DNA of 34,994 nucleotides from positions 1 to 34,994 of the forward strand of contig JAJCZJ010000100.1 in NCBI GenBank assembly GCA_029262455.1, given 5' to 3'. This document shows, piece after piece, positions 22,865 through 32,110 of this stretch. This DNA is from Deltaproteobacteria bacterium (GTDB lineage: Bacteria; Desulfobacterota; Binatia; HRBIN30; CADEER01). The notes under the pieces were generated by a model, which ran no database searches, was not told where the DNA came from, and worked only from the letters and a program-made list of their open reading frames with translations. Position 1 is the stretch's first letter, and each line of letters begins with the position of its first letter. A program made the position numbers and the translations under genes.

Positions 22865-25800
22865 GTGAGGCGTATGCCGCGTGTCAGGCTTGCTCTGTGC
22901 CCGCTAGATTTCTTGCGAACCAATTGTGGGCGTCGTTGCGGCGCGGGCCGATGCGCGGCGGGGGTTGGCCGGAGGTGGGCTGCCGTCGTGCTCTTTGCCG
23001 TGGCTGTCGCGGCGCCGCCGTCGCTGGCGTCGGCCGTCGACCTTGTCGGCAGGCTGGAAGTTCAGGTAGCCGAGGATTTCGTCCGTGGCAGCGTTCGGTA
23101 TTTCGCTGCTCTGCGCACAGACGAGGGGCGCTACCCGGTCGTCGCCCCCGACGCTGGACTCGCGGTGTGGAGTGGGAAGATGGTGCGCGTGACGGGCGAG
23201 TTGTTCAACGGATCGGTTTCGATCGCTTCGATTCGTGCTGACGCGTCGCGGCGACGAAGTGTGGCCGACGCCACCGACACCGACACGCTCGGTGTGCAGC
23301 GCACGCTGGTGACTTTGGTGAACTTCCTCAACGATCCGACCCAGCCCGCGACGGTCTCTGATGTTCGCACGCAGCTTCTCGATGAGGCGAATCCCAACTC
23401 GACGGCGTCGTACTATCGGGAAGCGTCTTACAATCGAACTTGGCTTAGCGGCGACGTCGTTGGATGGTTCGCGCTCAATCGCGATGACAGTAGCTGTCAA
23501 GTCTGGACGGACTCTGGCACACAGCAGCTCGTCGACGATCTCGACTCGTTGGTAGACTTCTCGAGCGTCGATCGCTGGATCGTCGTCACGCCGCAGAACG
23601 ACTCCTGTGGATTCGCAGGCATCAGCACCCTGGGCAAGGCGACGTACGATACCGCCGGCGGTTCCGTGACCCTGTCGCGCGCGATTCTCAACGGTTTGAC
23701 GGTTCCCAACCTGGTCGGTGCGCACGAGCTCGGACACGGGTTCGGGCTCTTGCACTCGGTGAACTACGAATGCGGAGCGAGCGTCGCAGCCGAGGACTGC
23801 GATTCGAACGGACTGGGTAACACGAGAGAGCGCTACAACCTGATGGGCAGAACGTTTTTCGGCGGTCATTTCAACGCGGCCAACAAAGACCAACTCGGCT
23901 GGTTGTCGCCGCAGATCGTGGACGTCGCCGCGCCGGGAGGGACGTACAGCCTGCAGCCCTACGAGACCACCGGCAGCGGCACCAAGGCCCTACGCATCCC
24001 CGTCGCTTGGAATCTCGATGATCTCTACGGCACGACGTACTACTACGTGTCGTACCGGAAGCCGCTTGGCTTCGACGATTTCTTCTCGGAGTTGGCTACC
24101 GACGGCGCGATGGTTCACGCCGACGCGCGTCGTTTTCTCGGTGGAGATGGAGGGCGCTCGCGTCTGCTCGATGCCAAGCCGCACCTCGATGTCACTGCCG
24201 GGGGCGTGGCCATCGATGCCGCAGATGTACTCATCGAGGTGGGGGAGACCTTGGTCGACGCCCAGCACGGTGTCGAGATTAGCATAACGGGAGCGTCGGG
24301 TAGTGGGCTCGATGTGAGCGTATCGATTTCGCAGTACTGTGGGAACGGTGCGGTAGACCAAGGCATCGGCGAGTCCTGCGACGGTGCCGATCTTAGCGCG
24401 CAAAGCTGCTTGACGCTCGGCTATTCCGGCGGAATGCTATCGTGCACTCCGGCCTGCGAGTTCGACACGTCGGCTTGTTCCGGTGCTCGTTGTGGGCCGG
24501 GTCACGCGTATCGCGTTGCGGACGACACCTGCGTTGCCACCATTCTCTCGGATTCTGCCGACACGAGTCTGTGGCTGAACAGCGCCGTCTGGGCCGACGC
24601 ACGCAGTGGGTCGACAGCCTTCGGTACGAACGAGGGCTTCTTGCTCGTTCACCAGCGGATCGATCGTTCCTGGGTCTACCGTTTCTCCGCGCCGTTCGAT
24701 ACCTCGCCAATTCCAGATGGTCGGCAGGTGTTTTCGGCCGAGCTGTCGTTGAAGGTTCTGTCTACGGGTGAGCCCTTCTTCAACTCGCATCCGGATTCGG
24801 CGGATCACTTGGTTCTGGTGCGCTCGGCGCTGACGAATCCGCCACTGGCGGCGCTCGAAGACTTCGATCACTTCGGACTGCTCGATGTTCCGAGCGAAGG
24901 CGCGCCGCGTGTCGACGTGTCGAACTCCGTCGTGCCCGGGCAGCGGTTCACGTTTTCACTCAACAGCGAGGGGCTGAGCTGGATCGACTCGTTGGGATGG
25001 ACGACTCTCGGGATTCGCACTGGGTATGACGTCGACGACGTTACGATTCCCGGTGAAGAGCCCGAACTCAGAATGGGCCTCCTCACCTCGGAGTCGCCGG
25101 TCGCCGGACCACGCCTGGTCGTTGTCTACGACGCGGGGCCGGGAACCCCGGATGGCGCCGCGTGCGGCGACGGCATCTTGAGTGTCTTTGGTACGGAGCA
25201 GTGCGACGACGCCAATACCGTGGCGCTCGACGGCTGCGATGCAACCTGCCAGCTCGAGTTCTGCGGCGACAATATCGTCAACGACGCCGGGGCGGAGGAG
25301 TGCGACGACGGAAACACGACCGGGCTCGATGGTTGTGACCCGCGGTGCCGATCTGAAAACGCGCTGAGCGTCGAGCAGCAGGGTTGTCTGGAGGCTTTGA
25401 GTCGGGGCTTCTCGCGCCTCGGTGTAGCGGAGGGCATCGTCCTCACCCGTTGTGTGCGAAAGAAGGCTCGCCGCGGTGGTTCCGCGACCAACTGCCTCAC
25501 GGAGTCGCACTCGAAGGTCGAGCGTGCGCGCCACCGCCTCGTCATCGCTGCGGCTGCTCAGTGTGCGTCACTCCCCGACTACGGCGGGGCCGATCCCGCG
25601 AATCTCGACGCTGCCTCGGAGCAGCTCGGCGTCGGGTTCGTCGACCACCTTCTCACTTCGCTACCCGACTTCGTGATGATCCGTCGGGAGGATGACCGCG
25701 ACGGAGCAAGATGTCAGGCGGCCGCGATGAAGGCTGGCGCACGATGCCAGCAGGCACGACTCGACGCCTTCGATCGCTGTCTTCGCGCTGGTCTCGAGGA

Positions 25801-26116
25801 TACGATCCGAAGTGAGAGCGGTCTCGAAGATTGTATGGATAGCGACCCGCGCGGCCGGATCGCCAGGCGCTGTGGTTCCGACGACGATCCGGATTCCGGC
25901 AATTTGCGCAAACAGATCGAAAAGCACTGTGAGCGTGCGGCGGTCGACCTCGGAGCGGCTTTGCCGAATTGCGCCAGCGCCGATGGGACGGAAGTGGCGA
26001 GCTGCCTCGGTCGGGGAGCCGCCTGCCGCACCTGTCTGGCATTGAATCAGGCTCATGGGTTGCAACGCGACTGTGAGCAGTTTGACGACGCGCTGGCGAA
26101 CGATAGCTGCCGGTAG
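22865..26116 (+). CDS. Large secreted zinc metallopeptidase (M11/gametolysin-like) with Cys-rich C-terminus
   Basis: The GTG at 22865 follows GGGAGA at good spacing; an ATG three codons later is an alternative. A long basic leader precedes the hydrophobic WAAVVLFAVAVAAPPSLASA. The catalytic domain has HELGHGFGLLH, giving zinc ligands His287, His291 and His297 with Glu288, and a Met-turn YNLMG at about 324-328. TLVNFLNDP and ASYYREASYNRTWLSGDVVGW upstream fit peptidase M11. Beta-rich domains follow, one with CGNGAVDQGIGESCDGADL. Two DUF4215-type repeats lie at about 765-832 (each CGD...ECDD or QCDD...LDGCD..C). The end is a helical paired-Cys domain. It is expected to be an extracellular protease; the substrate is unknown. 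At 1083 aa it is the largest gene in the window. Confidence 0.9.
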   Translation: MRRMPRVRLALCPLDFLRTNCGRRCGAGRCAAGVGRRWAAVVLFAVAVAAPPSLASAVDLVGRLEVQVAEDFVRGSVRYFAALRTDEGRYPVVAPDAGLAVWSGKMVRVTGELFNGSVSIASIRADASRRRSVADATDTDTLGVQRTLVTLVNFLNDPTQPATVSDVRTQLLDEANPNSTASYYREASYNRTWLSGDVVGWFALNRDDSSCQVWTDSGTQQLVDDLDSLVDFSSVDRWIVVTPQNDSCGFAGISTLGKATYDTAGGSVTLSRAILNGLTVPNLVGAHELGHGFGLLHSVNYECGASVAAEDCDSNGLGNTRERYNLMGRTFFGGHFNAANKDQLGWLSPQIVDVAAPGGTYSLQPYETTGSGTKALRIPVAWNLDDLYGTTYYYVSYRKPLGFDDFFSELATDGAMVHADARRFLGGDGGRSRLLDAKPHLDVTAGGVAIDAADVLIEVGETLVDAQHGVEISITGASGSGLDVSVSISQYCGNGAVDQGIGESCDGADLSAQSCLTLGYSGGMLSCTPACEFDTSACSGARCGPGHAYRVADDTCVATILSDSADTSLWLNSAVWADARSGSTAFGTNEGFLLVHQRIDRSWVYRFSAPFDTSPIPDGRQVFSAELSLKVLSTGEPFFNSHPDSADHLVLVRSALTNPPLAALEDFDHFGLLDVPSEGAPRVDVSNSVVPGQRFTFSLNSEGLSWIDSLGWTTLGIRTGYDVDDVTIPGEEPELRMGLLTSESPVAGPRLVVVYDAGPGTPDGAACGDGILSVFGTEQCDDANTVALDGCDATCQLEFCGDNIVNDAGAEECDDGNTTGLDGCDPRCRSENALSVEQQGCLEALSRGFSRLGVAEGIVLTRCVRKKARRGGSATNCLTESHSKVERARHRLVIAAAAQCASLPDYGGADPANLDAASEQLGVGFVDHLLTSLPDFVMIRREDDRDGARCQAAAMKAGARCQQARLDAFDRCLRAGLEDTIRSESGLEDCMDSDPRGRIARRCGSDDDPDSGNLRKQIEKHCERAAVDLGAALPNCASADGTEVASCLGRGAACRTCLALNQAHGLQRDCEQFDDALANDSCR

Positions 26117-26123
26117 TTGCTCC

Positions 26124-26219
26124 CCCTTTGCCTATGCCTCTGCCCGTGCCTTTGCCTCACGTTTTGAAGTGATTGGTGACTGGTGATTGGTGATTTCGTG
26201 ACTGGTGATTGGTGATTGT
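26124..26219. repeat. Hexamer array followed by a heptamer array
   Basis: TGCCTN units fill 26124-26160 (TTTGCCTATGCCTCTGCC...), starting right after the protease stop. A GGTGATT-type heptamer array follows at 26169-26219. From 26220 to 26414 I see only a short inverted GTAGGC...GCCTAC repeat near 26310-26355 and no gene; the promoter of the lipoprotein gene should be here. Confidence 0.75.
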
Positions 26220-26414
26220 CGTGTTCGCTCTGGCTACGGTCTTGGTTGGTCGAGCGGCCGGGCTACTGTGTGGTCTTGGGTTTGGGGTGTGAATGATTCC
26301 AACGCCACCGGTAGGCGGGAGCCTACCTGCGAGAAGAATCTGCTTTAGCCTACCGCGACCGACGGCGCGGTCGATTCGTTGGACGGCGCTCAGGCTGCGA
26401 ACTAGTGTTTCGCG

Positions 26415-28427
26415 ATGATGATTCGACTTCCTCTGATTCTCTTGGTGGTGGCGCTGGTTGTGGGCTGTGGCGGTGATGACGATTCCCCGCCTCCTGTCGA
26501 TGTTTCGGCCATCGAGGGGTGTGGATTGGTGCAACAGCGGCTCTGCTTGCTGCCGTTTCCGAATAACGACTACACAGTGCCCGACGGCGATACCGATAGC
26601 GGTCGGCGGGTTCACTTTCCGGCGCAGCATATGCCGGTCAACGTCGGTGGCGTCCTGACAGAAGTCGACGAGTTGAATCGCAACGACGGCTTTAGCCCGG
26701 GGGCGCCGATCATCGTGGATGCGCCCGGGGTCGATCTCGTCGCCAGCGGCGCTGCGTCCTTGTCCGACATCGGTCGGTCGATTGCTGATGACTCGCCGAT
26801 TCTCATCATCGACGAGGCGACAGGGGAGCGACATCCACACTGGGCCGAGGTTGATTCGCGTGCCGACGATGCCGGCACGGCTCTGCTGTTTGTGCGCCCG
26901 GCAAAGAACTTTCTCGACGGCCACACCTACATCGTTGCGATCCGCGGACTGGTCGACAGCTCTGGCGAAGGGCTCGGGTCATCGGAAGTGTTCGAGGCTT
27001 TCCGCGACCGGCTTCCAACGACGAACAACGCAGTCGAAGAGCGTCGCGGCCGCATGGAAGAGGTCTTTCGCGTAGCCGCTGGCGCCGGCGTCGCACGCAA
27101 CGATCTGTGGCTGGCTTGGGATTTCACGGTCGCGAGTAGCCGCAGCCTGAGTGAGCGCGTGCTTGCGATGCGCGACGGAGCGTTCGAAGAACTCGGCGGT
27201 GCTGCACCTGAGTTCGGCGTCGGCCGCGTACAACAAGCGGGTAGTGGCGTGCGCAACCGAACATCGCACTACGTGTACGGAACTTTCCAGGTGCCGAACT
27301 ATCTCAGCGACGATGGCGGGCCTGGTTCCGCTCTTCTCTACGGCGCGGACGGATTGCCCGAGATCAACGCCAACCAGCCGGAGTTCACTGCGAGTTTTGC
27401 CTGTATCGTGCCGGCGCCGGCGGTGGAGCCGGGCGCTGCGCCAGCGCGCGCGGTGGTCTATGGGCACGGGCTGCTCGGCTCTCGTTTCGAAGTGGTCGAG
27501 GCCTGGGACATCGTTCTGATGAGCAGCGAGCACAACATGATCTATTGTGGGACCGACTGGATCGGCATGACCTTCGACGATGCCCTCGACATCGGCAGCG
27601 GCTTGAGCGACGTCTCGCAGTTTTCGAACACCGCCGATCGTATCCAGCAGGGATTGGTCAATATTCAGTTCCTCGCGCGCTTGTTGAAGCACGCCGACGG
27701 TTTCGCGTCGGACGAAGCGTTTCAACTCGACGGGCGGTCTTTGCTCGACCGGAGCGACGTGTTCTACGACGGCAACAGCCAGGGAGGCATTCTCGGCGGT
27801 GCTGCCACTGCGGTGTCGACGGAGTGGACGCGCGCAGTGCTCGGTGTGCCGGGGATGAATTTCTCGACCTTGCTCGACCGCAGTAGCGCGTTCGAACGGC
27901 TCCGTCCGATCCTCGACGGTTCGCATCCGGATCCGGCACAACGGCAGATCGTGTTGGCGCTGATTCAGATGTTGTGGGATCGCGGCGAGGCGAACGGCTA
28001 CGCCAATCACCTGGGCGATGATCCGCTACCGGGTACTCCGGCACACGATGTGCTGCTGCACGTTGCCCTAGGCGACTTTCAGGTTGCGGACATCACAGCA
28101 TTCAACGAGGCGCGCAGTTTTGGCGCCGCTGTCCACGCACCGCTGTTGGGCGGCGACGACGCGGCGATCGACTACGGTTTCGGACTCGAACCGATCGAGT
28201 ATCCGTGGTCCGGGTCCGCTGTAGTTCTTTGGGACTCGGGTGTTCCGTTGCCTCCTGCGACGAATCGGCCGCCGACTGGTGAAGGCGATCCGATCCGGAG
28301 GCACGATCCACACGAAGACCCGCGCTACGATGCCGATGTGCGGCGCCAGAAGAGCGAATTCCTCACGACCGACGGCGTCGTCATCGACGTGTGTGAAGGG
28401 CCGTGTCTGGCGGATCGCTACGGGTGA
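26415..28427 (+). CDS. Lipoprotein with alpha/beta-hydrolase (lipase-like) domain
   Basis: The N-terminus MMIRLPLILLVVALVVGCGGDDD is a lipoprotein signal with the lipobox VVGC; the acylated Cys is followed by GGDDD. The 670-aa product contains CLLPFPNNDYTVPDG near the start, a motif type seen in the N-terminal domain of bacterial VolA-like lipases. An oxyanion-hole-like VVYGHGLLGSRFEV lies at about residue 350, and the nucleophile elbow YDGNSQGGILGG has GxSxG with Ser455. Catalytic Asp and His are probably near the C-terminus but are not certain by eye. Surface-exposed lipase or esterase activity is the likeliest role. It ends DVCEGPCLADRYG. A start three bases later is equally possible. Confidence 0.8.
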   Translation: MMIRLPLILLVVALVVGCGGDDDSPPPVDVSAIEGCGLVQQRLCLLPFPNNDYTVPDGDTDSGRRVHFPAQHMPVNVGGVLTEVDELNRNDGFSPGAPIIVDAPGVDLVASGAASLSDIGRSIADDSPILIIDEATGERHPHWAEVDSRADDAGTALLFVRPAKNFLDGHTYIVAIRGLVDSSGEGLGSSEVFEAFRDRLPTTNNAVEERRGRMEEVFRVAAGAGVARNDLWLAWDFTVASSRSLSERVLAMRDGAFEELGGAAPEFGVGRVQQAGSGVRNRTSHYVYGTFQVPNYLSDDGGPGSALLYGADGLPEINANQPEFTASFACIVPAPAVEPGAAPARAVVYGHGLLGSRFEVVEAWDIVLMSSEHNMIYCGTDWIGMTFDDALDIGSGLSDVSQFSNTADRIQQGLVNIQFLARLLKHADGFASDEAFQLDGRSLLDRSDVFYDGNSQGGILGGAATAVSTEWTRAVLGVPGMNFSTLLDRSSAFERLRPILDGSHPDPAQRQIVLALIQMLWDRGEANGYANHLGDDPLPGTPAHDVLLHVALGDFQVADITAFNEARSFGAAVHAPLLGGDDAAIDYGFGLEPIEYPWSGSAVVLWDSGVPLPPATNRPPTGEGDPIRRHDPHEDPRYDADVRRQKSEFLTTDGVVIDVCEGPCLADRYG

Positions 28428-28503
28428 GGCAGATGGTGAGCCGGGAGTGAGTAGAATCTGGTCCGGCGGACATCAATTTGTGGCCGATAGCGTGGGAGCG
28501 CCC

Positions 28504-29775
28504 CTACAGGCAAAGGCCGTTACCTTGGTCACACGAGCCGGAGCAGCAATCGATGTCTGCGCTGCAACCCGTGCCGGCGTCGTTGCAGCATGATCCGTCC
28601 GGTAGGCAGGTTTGGCCGTTGCAGCAACTCACATCTAGGATGCCTAGGATAACTTGGCAGCCTAGTCCGCAGCATTCTCCGGTCTCACAGGTCGTTCCTG
28701 GAAAACAGCAATCCGCGTCGCCGGTACATGCCTGTAAGATGCCCTGGGTGGAATGTTCGACGTTGGTGCCCATTGTGCAGCAAGTTCCGGTATCGCTACC
28801 GCTGAACACGTCGTCGCAACCCAATCCTGTTTCGCAAGGAATTGGGGATCTGATGTCGCTAGAGCAGATGTCGCCCAGTCCCCCTCCTCCGCCTGACAGA
28901 GTACACAGGCCACCTGTTCCGCCCACGGTCGGCTGGCAAAACGTATTCGGTTCGCAGCACGGGTAGAAGTCGCATCCGAGACTATTTACGCACATCTGGC
29001 ATTGCGCGTTGCAGAAGAACAGGCCTGACGACAAAGCGGAGGCTGCCAAACCGAGATCACACTCTTCTCCGATCTCCGTGACACCGTTGCCGCAGACAGG
29101 CGCAGGGCAAGTGCAATCACTTTGACAGATGCCGGAACAACTTGCGGAATCCGCACCGTCACAAACCTCTGCTCCCTCTTGAAAGTCGTTGCCGCAAAGC
29201 TCGATGCACGCTGCGGGACTCGGCGCGTCGCGAAACGAGACCCGTCCCGGCTCGTTTATGATTTCACTTCCGCCGAACTCTGCGCAGTAGCGACCGATGC
29301 CAACTTGCAGGGTCAAAGCGACAGCCGTGTCTCCTCCAACCGGAGCCCAAGGCCAATTCGGCCCGACAGCCTTGATGATGAGCTTGCCGGGTTTCAGGAT
29401 GACCGTCTTGACGCCCGCGGCCGAGAGATCGCGGTCCTTGTAGCGGTAACCTTTCGAACCCGCCGGGTTGCCCAATCCGATCCAGTTGGCTGCCGGAAGT
29501 TCGACTGAGCCGGACGATGCGGTAATCGCACAATCTTGGTTCACGCAGGCTAGGCCTGCAGCGAAGAGCGTTGCTCCGGTCGCAGTGGGATCGGAGAGTA
29601 CGATGATCGCGGAGTCTTTCACCGTCTTGAACAGGAAACGCCGTTTCGTCGCGGCGGGTTCGGTTTTTACGACCAGCTTGCGCCCCGAGATTAGGACATC
29701 GAGAGGAGTCGTACCGGCCAACGCTGGACATGTCAGCGTGAGAGTGATGATAGTTGCGATGAACTGGCGATTCAT
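28504..29775 (-). CDS. Secreted cysteine-rich repeat protein
   Basis: The ATG at 29775 starts a good signal peptide (MNRQFIATIITLTLTCPALAG); upstream extension lacks one. Residues of about 22-190 form a beta-rich domain (LDVLISGRKLVVKTEP, KLIIKAVGPNWPW, VALTLQVGIGRYC) of a kind frequent in Binatota-like secretomes. The remaining 230 residues hold about 50 Cys in irregular EGF- or dickkopf-like blocks, for example CGNDFQEGAEVCDGADSASC, CGNGVTEIGEECDLG, CCFPGTTCETGECCG and CSADIDCCSGSCDQG. It is probably an extracellular adhesion or binding protein stabilised by disulfides; no enzymatic motif is present. It converges with the lipoprotein gene, 76 bases apart, and is divergent from the Coq4-like gene. 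Confidence 0.82.
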   Translation of the reverse strand: MNRQFIATIITLTLTCPALAGTTPLDVLISGRKLVVKTEPAATKRRFLFKTVKDSAIIVLSDPTATGATLFAAGLACVNQDCAITASSGSVELPAANWIGLGNPAGSKGYRYKDRDLSAAGVKTVILKPGKLIIKAVGPNWPWAPVGGDTAVALTLQVGIGRYCAEFGGSEIINEPGRVSFRDAPSPAACIELCGNDFQEGAEVCDGADSASCSGICQSDCTCPAPVCGNGVTEIGEECDLGLAASALSSGLFFCNAQCQMCVNSLGCDFYPCCEPNTFCQPTVGGTGGLCTLSGGGGGLGDICSSDIRSPIPCETGLGCDDVFSGSDTGTCCTMGTNVEHSTQGILQACTGDADCCFPGTTCETGECCGLGCQVILGILDVSCCNGQTCLPDGSCCNDAGTGCSADIDCCSGSCDQGNGLCL

Positions 29776-29950
29776 GGCCCGATCCCTTCCGTGTAACCAA
29801 AGCGCATTGCGGGCGACCCTGTCAACTCGAATCCCCGGGCGCTCGAACGCTGGACCCGGACGGTAGTAAATCCACTGCGATTTGATCGGTTTCTTCGCAG
29901 GGCCTAGTCTTTTCTGGTATCCGAGTTCTCGATCGCCCCGGAGGTGCACG

Positions 29951-30922
29951 ATGCAGTTGATTCAACCCGGACCAGAATTGGCGCCGTACGGCCTGCGCGC
30001 GGTTGCGATGGTGGGGCGCGCCGCGGATGGGGGTTTGGGTCAACCTCAACGGGCCATGCTGGATGCTGCGCAGCGGATCGTTCTCGACACCGATCTCGAT
30101 GTTGATAGCCTTGCACCGATCGCACCCGAAGAACTCGCGGCACACTTTCGCGATCGTGCGTTAGCGCGTCAACTGGTGCGCGGGATGGTCGCGATCAGTC
30201 TTGCCGCGGGGCGACCGACCCGGGGTCAGGTGAAATTGATTTCATCCTTTGCGAGCGCTCTTGGTGTTGTTGAGCCGGCGGTCGATGTGATTGGCCATCT
30301 CGCCAGGAACGAGATGGTGCGCTTTCGGCTGAAGTTCTTTCGCGGTTCGCACGTGCGTTCGTATTTGCGCAATACGTACCGTCTCATGGGTGGGGTGCTT
30401 CCGATGTTCAAGGCTCTGCTCGCAGCGCGCGGTGTTGCCAACGAGGATGCGGAGATGGCCGGGCGCTTCAGGGCGTTGGAGCAGTTGCCGGAGGGAAGCC
30501 TGGGGCGTCAGTTCTTCCGACACTATACCGGCAACGGTCTAGCGTTCCCCGGTGAGAGGGACGGCTTCCCCGTCGGCGCGTTGTTCCACGACTTCGGTCA
30601 TGTGTTGGCGGGGTACGACACGTCGCCGGAAGGCGAGCTCAAGGCGGCGGCGTTCCAGGCTGGCTACACTCGGGGTGATCACGACTTCTTTACGGCATTG
30701 TTCGCGATCCTCATCCACACGGCCGGGGTCAATGTGGCGCCGTTTGAGATGCCGGTTCTGCTCGGTCGGATCGGGCAAGAGGGACTCGCCGCTGACATTC
30801 TGATCGCCTTGCGTCGCGGTGCCGCGCTCAAAGTGGATCTCGGTGACAATTGGAACTTCTGGGACTATGTCGAACTACCGATCGACCTGGCGCGGGATCG
30901 GCTCGGTGTGACACCCTTGTGA
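29951..30922 (+). CDS. TerB-like/Coq4-like two-domain protein
   Basis: The ATG at 29951 has GGAGGTG upstream and gives a 323-aa product. Residues of about 35-115 (AMLDAAQRIVLDTDLD...LVRGMVAISLAAGRPTRGQVKLISSFASALGV) look like a TerB-type all-helical domain. The C-terminal part carries LPEGSLGRQFFRHYTGNGLAFP and then His213-Asp214-x-x-His217-(11 residues)-Glu229, which is the HDxxHx11E zinc motif of Coq4. Coq4 organises ubiquinone biosynthesis in mitochondria and related bacteria. Here no other coq or ubi gene is nearby, so the pathway is not shown. The TerB-like call is weaker than the Coq4 call. The protein is probably cytoplasmic or membrane-associated, with no signal peptide. Confidence 0.78.
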   Translation: MQLIQPGPELAPYGLRAVAMVGRAADGGLGQPQRAMLDAAQRIVLDTDLDVDSLAPIAPEELAAHFRDRALARQLVRGMVAISLAAGRPTRGQVKLISSFASALGVVEPAVDVIGHLARNEMVRFRLKFFRGSHVRSYLRNTYRLMGGVLPMFKALLAARGVANEDAEMAGRFRALEQLPEGSLGRQFFRHYTGNGLAFPGERDGFPVGALFHDFGHVLAGYDTSPEGELKAAAFQAGYTRGDHDFFTALFAILIHTAGVNVAPFEMPVLLGRIGQEGLAADILIALRRGAALKVDLGDNWNFWDYVELPIDLARDRLGVTPL

Positions 30923-30947
30923 TCTAGCGCGTGGGAGCAACCGGCTA

Positions 30948-31141
30948 CCGGGAGGGAGAGGCGCCGCCGAGCCGCAATCCCCCGCAACCCTACCCGCAAC
31001 CACCGGGACGGAGAGGCGCCGCCGAGCCGCAACCCCCCGCAACCCTACCCCCAACCACCGGGAGGGAGAGGCGCCGCCGAGCCGCAATCCCCCGCAAACC
31101 CTACCCCCAACCACCGGGAGGGAGAGGCGCCGCCGAGCCGC
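30948..31141. repeat. Four tandem copies of a 55/56-bp repeat
   Basis: Units start at 30948, 31003, 31058 and 31114. Each contains CCGGGAGGGAGAGGCGCC then GCCGAGCCGC, followed by a CCCCCGCAACCCTACCC-type stretch. The units differ by only a few bases. They contain the same GC-rich core as 18016-18122 in reverse orientation. The region separates two plus-strand genes and has no gene of its own. Confidence 0.9.
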
Positions 31142-31173
31142 AGTTGACGTTGCCGCTGTTTTGACCCAACTGG

Positions 31174-32067
31174 TTGGGCGTGGCAGATCGCGAAGAGACA
31201 CTGACGCTGCGGGCGAACGGCCTGACGTTTTCCGCGCTTGCGGCTGGGCAGGGCGAGGTCGTGCTGTGCTTGCACGGCTTTCCGGACAATATGCGCTCGT
31301 TTCGCTTCCAGCTGCCGACGTTGGCGGCCGCAGGTTATCGCGCGGTGTCACCGATGATCCGGGGCTACGAACCATCCTCGCAGCCCGCCGACGGTGACTA
31401 TCATTTGATTCGGATGGCCGAGGATGTCGTCGGATGGATCGACGAGCTGGGCGAGGAACGGGTTCACCTGGTCGGTCACGATTGGGGCGCGTTGATCAGC
31501 TACGCGACCGCGGCTTACGCGCCGCATCGATTGCGATCGCTGACGACGTTGGCGATTCCGCATCCCGGTCGCTTGCGCACAGATGGCATTGCGAAGTTGC
31601 CGAGTCAGTTGTGGAACTCGTGGTACGTCTTTTTCTTTCAGCTGCGCGGACTGGCCGACCTAGTGGTCGAGGCGCGCGATTGGGCTTTCATCGAGAAGCT
31701 TTGGCGCGATTGGTCGCCGGGATGGGAGTTGCCGAGTGCAGAGCTCGATCACGTCAAGCGAACGCTGGCGCAGCCTGGGGTGAAGCGGGCTGCCCTGGGG
31801 TATTATCGCGCGATGTTGAATCCGTTCTCGGGCGCCGCGAAAGACACGGAGAAGCTGCTGTCGGCGAAGACGCCGGTGCGGACGTTGGCGTTCACCGGCG
31901 CACTCGACGGTTGTATGGATACTCGGTTGCACGACGTCGCCATGGTGGACGGGGACTTCCCGGCCGGGATGGAAGTCGCCCGGGTCGCGGGAGCGGGGCA
32001 CTTCTTGCACCAAGAGAAGCCGGAGGAGGTTAACCGGTTGTTGATTGATTGGCTTGGGCGGGGGTAG
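31174..32067 (+). CDS. Alpha/beta hydrolase, epoxide-hydrolase-like
   Basis: The start is a TTG at 31174 or a GTG at 31180; neither has a strong ribosome binding site. The 297-aa product has HGFPDN at residues 34-39 (oxyanion hole). GHDWGA follows with Asp103 at the nucleophile position, as in soluble epoxide hydrolases and haloalkane dehalogenases rather than serine esterases. GALDGCMD probably supplies the acid and GAGHFLHQEKPEEVNRLLIDWL the catalytic His. The cap region contains WNSWYVFFFQLRG and WRDWSPGW. The role is hydrolysis of an epoxide or related compound through an ester intermediate. The substrate is unknown. It follows the tandem repeats and may use a promoter inside or just after them. 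Confidence 0.9.
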   Translation: MGVADREETLTLRANGLTFSALAAGQGEVVLCLHGFPDNMRSFRFQLPTLAAAGYRAVSPMIRGYEPSSQPADGDYHLIRMAEDVVGWIDELGEERVHLVGHDWGALISYATAAYAPHRLRSLTTLAIPHPGRLRTDGIAKLPSQLWNSWYVFFFQLRGLADLVVEARDWAFIEKLWRDWSPGWELPSAELDHVKRTLAQPGVKRAALGYYRAMLNPFSGAAKDTEKLLSAKTPVRTLAFTGALDGCMDTRLHDVAMVDGDFPAGMEVARVAGAGHFLHQEKPEEVNRLLIDWLGRG

Positions 32068-32110
32068 GGTTTTGGTCGCAACGGGTTGGGTTTTTGGTGT
32101 GTGAACAATG

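Noticed and set aside
22904-23893. 329-codon minus-strand open frame
   Set aside because: Antisense shadow of the metallopeptidase gene, whose HExxH region is on the plus strand.
26979-28010. 343-codon minus-strand open frame
   Set aside because: Antisense shadow of the lipoprotein gene; composition is typical of reversed high-GC coding DNA, with no recognisable motif.
30948-31141. Possible CRISPR array
   Set aside because: The four units are near-identical over their whole 55/56 bases, so there are no unique spacers, and no cas gene is nearby.
30931-31164. Pro/Arg-rich open frames across the tandem repeats
   Set aside because: They are translations of the GC-rich repeat (GEAPPSR-type strings) in several frames, with no start signals.
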